From: Photorhabdus namnaonensis
GTDB taxonomy: Bacteria; Pseudomonadota; Gammaproteobacteria; Enterobacterales; Enterobacteriaceae
NCBI RefSeq assembly: GCF_001684335.1
Contig: NZ_LOIC01000034.1
Coordinates: 62,001 to 126,000 of the forward strand
Direction of reading: 5' to 3'
Length of the DNA stretch: 64,000 nt
The notes below the pieces were generated by a model. The model had not been told where the DNA came from. It worked only from the letters and a program-made list of their open reading frames with translations, and searched no databases. Below, one piece after another: positions 58,246 through 64,000 of the stretch. The translations under genes were made by a program, and so were the position numbers. How positions within the stretch are numbered: the first letter of the stretch is position 1; every line of letters begins with the position of its first letter.

Positions 58246-59499
58246 ATGATGGAAAATGGCAAACGGTTTGAAGATATGCTTTCTCGTTTTGTTGGAAACG
58301 GTCCTTATTTGGAAATTGATGGTGAAAAGTATATCGATGCAGCTTCGGGGACATTTAACCTTCCACTTGGGTACACTAATCGCAGAATAACAGAAAAATT
58401 AAAACAGCAGATAGATAGATGTACACATCTAAGTTCAGCTTATACCCATGAAATGTCACAATATATTTTGGCTAAATTAGTTAAACATACTCCTGAGGGT
58501 ATTGATAGTATATGGTTGCGTGATGTTTCCGGTTCTGGGGCGGTTGAATGTGCAATTCGCATCGCGCAAAAAGCGACAGGGCGTTCAGGCGTTATCTCTT
58601 TCTTTCTGGCTCATCATGGTCAGTCTTTAGCCACAGCACAAATTTCCGGTAATGCTTTTAGGATTAAAGATTTCCATGTCAATATTGATGGTTCTTTAAA
58701 AATTCCAACCCCTGCGAGTGTCATGTCAGAATTTGAACCGAATACAGAGCCCAATCAATATTTTGACTTGGAGCAATTTATTCAATTAGGTTCAAATGAC
58801 AATATTGCTTGTCTTATTATTGAGCCTATTCAAGGAAATGGTGGAAATAACGTTTTCCCTGTCGATTTTTTCCGTAAGATCAGAGAGATCTGCCATAAAC
58901 ATGACATTATTATTATCGCTGATGAAGTACAAACTGGGTTTGGCCGTACCGGAACATTTTTTGCTTCAACCGGTTACGCTAAAGAATTAGAACCCGATAT
59001 TATTGTTTTTGCGAAGGGCGCTGGTGGCATAGGTATTCCTACCGGCGGCGTGCTGATGCGGAGTTCATTAGATGTATTAGAGTCATTCGAGCATTCCAGT
59101 ACATCCGGCGCCAACCCTCTTTCATTAACCGCTCTCAACGAAATTATCGATATCATTGAAGACGAACAAGTTCTGGAGAATGTGCAGCGTAATGAAGCTT
59201 ATTTACGTGATGGTTTATTAGCATTACAGCATAAATACCCAGAAATTACCGGTGTTAGGGGTGTAGGTTATATGTTTGGCTTTGATACGCCATCACCGGA
59301 ATTTGCGGCACAAGCGATTGCAATAGCGAATTCCCACAATTTAATCATCCGCGGTTCGCGTTATGGTAAAGGTCGTGCACTTAAAGTTCGTCCACCGTTG
59401 ATTTGTACTCAGGAACACTTAAACGAAATCCTGTATAAGCTTGATCTGACTTTTGCTGATATGACATTAAATATGTTGGACAACAAGGAGGTAGCGTAA
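58246..59499 (+). CDS. Class-III PLP-dependent aminotransferase
   Basis: 417 residues. PLP lysine Lys257 in FAKGAGGIGIPTGG, PLP-binding Asp226 in IIADEVQTGFGRTG and the glycine-rich phosphate loop SGSGAVECAIRIAQ (95-108) are all present. The length and motifs fit the aspartate-aminotransferase superfamily III (omega-amino acid or diamine type). It is the first gene of a five-gene operon, with the dehydrogenase ATG overlapping its stop. It would aminate a ketone made by that dehydrogenase or supply an amino-aldehyde to it; the substrate is unknown. Confidence 0.85.
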   Translation: MMENGKRFEDMLSRFVGNGPYLEIDGEKYIDAASGTFNLPLGYTNRRITEKLKQQIDRCTHLSSAYTHEMSQYILAKLVKHTPEGIDSIWLRDVSGSGAVECAIRIAQKATGRSGVISFFLAHHGQSLATAQISGNAFRIKDFHVNIDGSLKIPTPASVMSEFEPNTEPNQYFDLEQFIQLGSNDNIACLIIEPIQGNGGNNVFPVDFFRKIREICHKHDIIIIADEVQTGFGRTGTFFASTGYAKELEPDIIVFAKGAGGIGIPTGGVLMRSSLDVLESFEHSSTSGANPLSLTALNEIIDIIEDEQVLENVQRNEAYLRDGLLALQHKYPEITGVRGVGYMFGFDTPSPEFAAQAIAIANSHNLIIRGSRYGKGRALKVRPPLICTQEHLNEILYKLDLTFADMTLNMLDNKEVA

Positions 59500-60560
59500 T
59501 GAAAGCACTTAAATTTAATCGGGTGTGGGATGTGCAAATCCAGGATGTTGAACCGTTACTCTGTGTTGCGCCTGATGATGTTGTCGTTGATATTGCGGTG
59601 TGTGGCGTCTGTGGTACGGATGTTGGGATTATCACCGGATCTTATCCTGTTGCCATTCCCGGTACCACTCTGGGCCATGAAACAACGGGAGTTGTTACGC
59701 AAATAGGGAAGAGTGTCACTCATTTTAATGTGGGTGACCGTGTTGTCATCAATCCGACCTATTCCTGTGGTCATTGTCGGATGTGCCAGACTGGCAGTCC
59801 AAATCATTGCGAGAAAAAATTGGGAACCGAAGCGGGGGTTTCCTATGACGGGGCATTTGCTGAACAGTATTTGGCTAAAGAGAGTTCACTGATAAAGCTG
59901 GATGATCATGTCAGTATGGAAGAGGCATCATTGACTGAGCCACTCAGTTGCACACTGACCGGGGTTGATAAACTGGGCATTACTCATACCAATATTCGTG
60001 CGGCAGTAGCTGGCGCGGGTCCAATGGGAATGCTCTACATTTGGGCTTTACATGCCAAAGGCGTTAAGGCTTTCATGGTCGAGAAAAACGAAAGTCGTGT
60101 TCAATTTGCCAAAGAAAATCTGCCGCCGGAATGTGAGCTGTATACTGATTTTGATGAGGCATTGGCGCAACAATATGGTGATAAATCAGCGCTTATCGAT
60201 CTCTGTGTGGATACGACCGGGCAGCTAACCGAATACATTTTTGACCATTTGGCGCCTGGCGGAAAGTTGTTAAATGTCGCGCTTAAAGATAAACATGCCA
60301 ATCTTGATATCTTGAAAATTGCTGATAAGAGTCTTTCCGTGATTGGTTCCATCGATTCTCTGAATAACAGTTTTGAGCGTGCTTATACCATGATCCGCGA
60401 TGGTGTTATTCCAGCCGGTCGCTTGGTCAGCCAAGTTTTCGATTTTAATGATTATTTGCAGGCTTTTCTCACGGTTGGTTGTGATATTGCGTGCAAAACT
60501 CAAAAACCACTGTTTACTCCGAACTGTAAAGTGCTGATCCGTATTTCCGATCTAAAATAA
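59499..60560 (+). CDS. Zinc-dependent MDR-family dehydrogenase
   Basis: 353 residues. Catalytic zinc residues Cys38 (CGVCGTD), His60 and Glu61 (GHETTG); structural zinc Cys90, 93, 96 and 104 (CGHCRMCQTGSPNHC). The nucleotide loop AGAGPMGML departs slightly from G-x-G-x-x-G. The family includes threonine, sorbitol and inositol-type alcohol dehydrogenases. Translationally coupled to the aminotransferase through a TAATG overlap, so it probably oxidises a polyol or amino alcohol that is the aminotransferase's partner. Confidence 0.87.
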   Translation: MKALKFNRVWDVQIQDVEPLLCVAPDDVVVDIAVCGVCGTDVGIITGSYPVAIPGTTLGHETTGVVTQIGKSVTHFNVGDRVVINPTYSCGHCRMCQTGSPNHCEKKLGTEAGVSYDGAFAEQYLAKESSLIKLDDHVSMEEASLTEPLSCTLTGVDKLGITHTNIRAAVAGAGPMGMLYIWALHAKGVKAFMVEKNESRVQFAKENLPPECELYTDFDEALAQQYGDKSALIDLCVDTTGQLTEYIFDHLAPGGKLLNVALKDKHANLDILKIADKSLSVIGSIDSLNNSFERAYTMIRDGVIPAGRLVSQVFDFNDYLQAFLTVGCDIACKTQKPLFTPNCKVLIRISDLK

Positions 60561-60573
60561 TGGAATGTTTCAC

Positions 60574-61206
60574 ATGGATAGATTTAATGTGATTTTTGAT
60601 ATCGATGGAGTCATTGTTGACAGTGAACAACTGCACTTTGATGTTCTTTGTGATTTGGCTTCTGACTACACACAGCATGTACAACCACAGCAACTTATTG
60701 GCCTGAGTTTGGAAGAAACGTTAGATTACATTGGGGTGCCAGCTCAGCGACAGAAAGAGATCACTGCCCAAATCGTCGCTGTTTACAAAGATAAGCTATC
60801 TAAAAGTTATCTTCGTCCAGGGATTTCCAGGTTGATAGCGGCCTTACAACAGCACCGTATCTCTTTTGGTTTTGTTTCCACTGCGTCGAGGGAAGTCTGT
60901 TTGGCGAATATTGGATTACTGGAGTTGAATGAAAGTCCGGCTTTAATCTCTGGTGACGATGTTGCGAGGACGAAACCTCATCCTGATCCCTATCTTGCTA
61001 TGTTGAAATTGAAGTCTATGGATATTCATCAGACATTAGTGATTGAAGATACCGATTTGGGGATTACCGCAGCAACGCGGGCAGGTATTCCCAATGTGTA
61101 TGCTTGGCCCCATGCTTTATCGGTTACACAACAGTATCAACAGGCAACTCGTATTATTGGGGTACTGACCGATATTCCGCAATTTTCTAAAATTAATTTT
61201 GTGTAA
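60574..61206 (+). CDS. HAD-superfamily hydrolase, beta-phosphoglucomutase-like
   Basis: 210 residues from ATG 60574 (an in-frame ATG at 60565 sits too close to the only GGA). The nucleophile Asp9 and acid/base Asp11 are in FDIDGVIVDSE; motif III lysine is in ARTKPHPDPYL, motif IV is VIEDTDLGITAATRAGIPNV. The C1-type cap after motif I fits CbbY/phosphoglycolate-type enzymes. It probably dephosphorylates a sugar or polyol phosphate in this pathway. It ends the first part of the operon, with a hairpin after it. Confidence 0.85.
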   Translation: MDRFNVIFDIDGVIVDSEQLHFDVLCDLASDYTQHVQPQQLIGLSLEETLDYIGVPAQRQKEITAQIVAVYKDKLSKSYLRPGISRLIAALQQHRISFGFVSTASREVCLANIGLLELNESPALISGDDVARTKPHPDPYLAMLKLKSMDIHQTLVIEDTDLGITAATRAGIPNVYAWPHALSVTQQYQQATRIIGVLTDIPQFSKINFV

Positions 61207-61210
61207 CTTA

Positions 61211-61246
61211 ATGCTCTCCGTTAGTGATAGCGGAGGGCATTTTATT
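61211..61246 (+). terminator. Hairpin between HAD and MFS genes
   Basis: ATGCTCTCCG and CGGAGGGCAT pair with one G-T mismatch around a ten-base loop, followed by TTTATT. A moderately strong terminator or attenuator that could lower expression of the MFS and DUF1349 genes. Confidence 0.65.
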
Positions 61247-61265
61247 GATATAGAAGGAACATGAG

Positions 61266-62417
61266 TTGTCTGATCAAAATATTATCTCTTTGGTAAAACA
61301 ACCCATTATGGCGACGCGCGCCGCTTTTTTTATTGCTGGCTTTAGTCTTGCAAGTTGGGCTCCCCTTATTCCTTTAGCTAAAGAACGGCTACAACTTGAT
61401 AATGGCGCGATGGGGTTGCTAATGTTGGCATTCGGCATTGGCTCTTTCATCATGATGCCAATAGCGGGCATGTTAGCAGCACGTTTCGGTTGCCGGAACA
61501 TTTTCACTTTATGTGCTTTGGTTGTGCTAGTGATGTTGCCAGGGTTGAGTGTATTACCGACACCGCTGACACTGGCTTGCGCTTTATTTGTCTTTGGCGC
61601 AGGTATTGGGGCAATGGATGTTGTGGTCAATATCCACGCCGTCATGGTCGAGAAAATGGCTCAGAGGCCAATTATGTCTGGCTTTCACGCGTTATTCAGT
61701 TTGGGCGGGATCGCCGGTGCAGGATCGGTGAGTGCATTATTGTCTCTGGGAATATCACCTCTCCAGGTGATGGTAATGGCGGTATTACTGATTATTTTAT
61801 TGCTATTGCCGGTATGGGGCGGGTTATTGAACGAAGCTGAAGCGGGTAATACGCCATTCTTTGCTGTGCCTCATGGCATCGTGATTTTATTGGGTTTTCT
61901 CTGTTTTGTCGCCTATATCATGGAAGGATCAATGCTGGACTGGAGCGGTATATTATTAACCAGCGTACATAATATCAGTAGTCATCAGGCTGGTATCGGT
62001 TATACCTTGTTTGCTACTGCTATGACATCGGGTCGTTTTATGGGTGATAAGATCATTACCCTTTATGGACATCAACGAGTCTTTATTAGCAGTGCTTTAT
62101 TGGCGACTTCTGGGTTTATTCTTATTTACTCAGCATCAACCGCAATGATATTAGGACTCTCTTTCCTGATGATAGGCGCCGGATTATCCAATATAGCGCC
62201 AATGCTTTTTACCGCTTCTGGTCAACAGAAAATTATGCCTGATTCGCTGGCGGTTGCTGCGGTTTCTACAATGGGATATTCAGGGATTTTGCTGGGACCT
62301 GCAATCATTGGTGGATTAGCGCATATTGTGACATTACACGGCGCTTTCGCTTGTATTGCTTTACTCTCTATTTCCTTATTTGCAGGATATAAATTGATTA
62401 ATTCGAGCGGAAGATAA
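61266..62417 (+). CDS. MFS transporter, YbjJ-like
   Basis: 383 residues, 12 membrane segments. It appears to start at TTG 61266, with AAGGA seven bases upstream; the next ATG in frame (61308) has no ribosome site and would cut into the first helix lead. FAGxGxG-type helix-5 motif reads FVFGAGIGAMDVVVNIHAVM, as in the YbjJ/FucP-like MFS group. It lies after the HAD gene and 14 bases before the DUF1349 gene. It is probably the importer or exporter for the pathway's compound. Confidence 0.8.
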   Translation: MSDQNIISLVKQPIMATRAAFFIAGFSLASWAPLIPLAKERLQLDNGAMGLLMLAFGIGSFIMMPIAGMLAARFGCRNIFTLCALVVLVMLPGLSVLPTPLTLACALFVFGAGIGAMDVVVNIHAVMVEKMAQRPIMSGFHALFSLGGIAGAGSVSALLSLGISPLQVMVMAVLLIILLLLPVWGGLLNEAEAGNTPFFAVPHGIVILLGFLCFVAYIMEGSMLDWSGILLTSVHNISSHQAGIGYTLFATAMTSGRFMGDKIITLYGHQRVFISSALLATSGFILIYSASTAMILGLSFLMIGAGLSNIAPMLFTASGQQKIMPDSLAVAAVSTMGYSGILLGPAIIGGLAHIVTLHGAFACIALLSISLFAGYKLINSSGR

Positions 62418-62431
62418 TAGAGGAAGTTCCT

Positions 62432-63013
62432 ATGAGTTTGTCACAATATCATTGGCTTAATGAACCATCTGATTGGCAATGTGGCAGTGATTGGCTTAAT
62501 GTCACCACAGATCATAAGACCGATTTTTGGCAGAAAACATGGTATGGCTTTGAACGTCATAATGGTCATGTTTTTGGGCGTTATATTGAGGATGATTTCA
62601 CCTTTCAACTCTGTATTGAAGGTTGTTTTGAACATTTATATGATCAAGCGGGAGTCATGCTATTAGTCGATGAGAAACATTGGCTGAAAGGCGGAATTGA
62701 ATATTCTGATGGTCATGCCACGATTGGTAGTGTGCTGACACGTCATCATTCTGATTGGTCTATGGGCGTATTTCCTGGTGATTCTAGTAAATTCTGGTTA
62801 CGTTTGACTCGTGAAGAGGGATATTTAAGACTGCAATATTCCACCGATGGTTTACGGTGGCCATTGTTGAGGTTGGCTCCTTTTTTTGAAGATAAACAAC
62901 CCGTCTTTGTTGGTGCAATGTGTTGTTCTCCAGAACGGCACGGATTACAGGTGCGGTTTTCTGATTTCCAATTAACTCCGCCAATAAAAAAACCATTGCA
63001 TGATTTAAGTTAG
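62432..63013 (+). CDS. DUF1349 domain protein
   Basis: 193 residues of the DUF1349 family, a concanavalin-type beta sandwich. YHWLNEPSDWQ, TDFWQKTWYGFERHNGH, AGVMLLVDEKHWLKGGIEY and MGVFPGDSSKFWLRLTREEG follow the family pattern. No signal peptide. Related folds bind carbohydrates, and relatives are often found in sugar operons, so a sugar-binding or accessory role is likely. It is the last gene of this operon, followed by a two-way terminator. Confidence 0.75.
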   Translation: MSLSQYHWLNEPSDWQCGSDWLNVTTDHKTDFWQKTWYGFERHNGHVFGRYIEDDFTFQLCIEGCFEHLYDQAGVMLLVDEKHWLKGGIEYSDGHATIGSVLTRHHSDWSMGVFPGDSSKFWLRLTREEGYLRLQYSTDGLRWPLLRLAPFFEDKQPVFVGAMCCSPERHGLQVRFSDFQLTPPIKKPLHDLS

Positions 63014-63030
63014 CCAGACATGCTTTAAAG

Positions 63031-63055
63031 CACCCGGAGCAATATGCTTCGGGTG
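63031..63055. terminator. Bidirectional terminator
   Basis: A 10-bp stem (CACCCGGAGC with GCTTCGGGTG, one G-T pair) and a five-base loop between the convergent DUF1349 gene and the 161-residue protein gene. T-rich sequence follows in both directions. Confidence 0.7.
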
Positions 63056-63075
63056 TTATATATTAAGTCAGATGT

Positions 63076-63561
63076 TTAAACTTTTTCTAAAATAAAACCG
63101 GTAAAATCAGCAGTTGCTTCTTCTGGAAGCTCTACAAATTGTTCTTTCAGCATATAAACACGTAAAAGTCCCTCTTCATCTGTGTTTAATTCAACTGAAC
63201 CGGTCGTAAAATTGAAGCTATTTACAACAAAGGATTCAGGGCCAAATGTGCGATTTTGTAAACCAAAATAAGCTGGCAACGCCCTTTGTGGTATTTGTTT
63301 TATCGATAAGCGTGCTGTACCCGTCAGTCTATATCTAACGTTAGGTTCCAACCCTGTTATAATTTGATCAATGACGCCAGAGCTGGAATAGCTTTGGATG
63401 TTAATAAAATTAACTCCATTCTCGGATAAGATTTCTACAGTTTCAGGGGTTGGGATTCTCCAGCCACGATATCCTTCGTTAAATGAACCATTAACCAGTT
63501 CTTGATTAGCTTTTTTTGTATCAGAATAATCTGCGCGATTTAGTATTTTCTTCATATCCAT
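63076..63561 (-). CDS. Unrecognised jelly-roll-like protein, paralogue 1
   Basis: 161 residues, no signal peptide. The body (NGSFNEGYRGWRIPTPETVE, then ITGLEPNVRYRLTGTARLSI) looks like a carbohydrate-binding-module type beta sandwich, in which N-G-S/D-F-x-x-G-x-x-G-W opens the domain and L-x-P-N-x-x-Y-x-L-x-x follows. I do not recognise the family beyond that. ATG 63561 follows AGGA. A second copy lies upstream on the same strand. The absence of a signal peptide argues against a classical secreted enzyme; a lectin or toxin-like use is possible. Confidence 0.6.
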   Translation of the reverse strand: MDMKKILNRADYSDTKKANQELVNGSFNEGYRGWRIPTPETVEILSENGVNFINIQSYSSSGVIDQIITGLEPNVRYRLTGTARLSIKQIPQRALPAYFGLQNRTFGPESFVVNSFNFTTGSVELNTDEEGLLRVYMLKEQFVELPEEATADFTGFILEKV

Positions 63562-63874
63562 ATATGAATCCTGTTAAATGAATAACGATTGAATTTTATT
63601 TTTCTTAATAATTTTTTCTGTAAGTACTTTAGCAATAATAGGGAAATATTCAATCGTGTTTTTTAATTGAAGATTAGGTCTGTGATAATTAGTGTGGAAA
63701 TAAATTAGGTGACGAAATTATTACGATGGGGATTTATTTTTAAATAATTGAGCTATATTTCAGTTAAAATATTACTTTTTGATTTTTAAGTTTATTTTTT
63801 TCAACCTATATTAAAACACCCAGAGCAGTGAACTCTGGGTATTTAAAATGTTAAAATATATCTAAGTTAAATGC
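63562..63874. other. Intergenic region between tandem paralogues
   Basis: 313 bases between the two paralogues. It holds the terminator of the upstream copy (63818-63844) and an AT-rich stretch that must contain the promoter of the 63561 gene. No other gene or repeat is seen. Confidence 0.5.
63818..63844 (-). terminator. Terminator of the second paralogue
   Basis: An 8-bp perfect stem (ACCCAGAG with CTCTGGGT) with a seven-base loop, followed on the minus strand by GTTTTAA. It ends the partial gene read from the window edge, showing that the two paralogues are separately transcribed. Confidence 0.65.
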
Positions 63875-64000
63875 TTAGGCTTTCTCTAAAATAAAACCGG
63901 TAAAGTCAGCGGTTTCTCCATCTGGGCGAGGACCAACTTGGTCTTTCAACAAATAAACGCGTAAAAGTCCCTTTTGATCTGTACTTAATTCTACTGAACC
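63875..64000 (-). CDS. Jelly-roll-like protein, paralogue 2 (C-terminal part only)
   Basis: The last 41 residues of a second copy run in from the window end. GSVELSTDQKGLLRVYLLKD and the final ETADFTGFILEKA match paralogue 1 at most positions; the segment between them (QVGPRPDG against QFVELPEEA) differs. It marks a tandem family that probably continues beyond the window. Confidence 0.6.
   Translation of the reverse strand, partial: GSVELSTDQKGLLRVYLLKDQVGPRPDGETADFTGFILEKA

Overview
The window is a gammaproteobacterial chromosome segment from an enterobacterial (Morganellaceae-like) organism. The str and rpo operon proteins, FkpA, YheO, TusBCD and the maltose proteins are all very close to their E. 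coli counterparts, but base composition is moderate to AT-rich and the accessory genes (an orphan VgrG island, a TseV-like effector, toxin-antitoxin remnants, AT-rich biosynthetic islands) fit Photorhabdus best, with Xenorhabdus as the alternative. The genus call is inference; no 16S gene is present.

Layout. 1-3.2 kb: slyX (partial), fkpA, yheO, tusDCB. 3.3-20.2 kb: a fused translation/transcription block, rpsL-rpsG-fusA-tuf running directly into secE-nusG-rplKAJL-rpoB-rpoC. In E. coli these are two distant loci, each with its own tuf copy, so the single tuf here looks like a rearrangement junction. Promoters of the str, L11 and L10 operons, the L10 leader, the rplL-rpoB attenuator and several terminators are readable.

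20.2-28.8 kb: accessory DNA inserted after rpoC. It starts with a decayed and an intact HigBA-type toxin-antitoxin pair and a possible IS200/IS605 scar. A strongly AT-rich island follows with seven co-directional genes: an unrecognised protein, a HIT-family protein, a class-V aminotransferase, a NadD-like nucleotidyltransferase, a RyR-domain protein, a PIG-L deacetylase and a GT4 glycosyltransferase. It looks like an undescribed pathway that activates, transfers and processes a nucleotide or sugar. A small fragment and an orphan AbiEi antitoxin with its own inverted-repeat operator close the region.

29.4-37.1 kb: the maltose uptake genes malM-lamB-malK diverging from malE-malF-malG, with MalT boxes and a CRP site between. 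37.1-40.4 kb: an LTA-synthase-like membrane sulfatase and an unusual arginase-family protein. 41-47.1 kb: a type VI secretion effector island: vgrG, a VRR-NUC nuclease effector, two near-duplicate DUF3396 immunity proteins and a PAAR protein. 47.1-48.75 kb is AT-rich, apparently decayed DNA.

48.7-56.4 kb: malQ-malP diverging from malT, so the whole maltose regulon lies within about 27 kb. 56.4-57.6 kb: a Bcr/CflA-type exporter. 58.2-63.0 kb: an operon of class-III aminotransferase, zinc dehydrogenase, HAD phosphatase, MFS transporter and DUF1349 protein, which reads as a small amino-polyol or amino-sugar pathway with a transporter. It is followed on the other strand by two tandem paralogues of a jelly-roll-like protein, the second cut by the window end.
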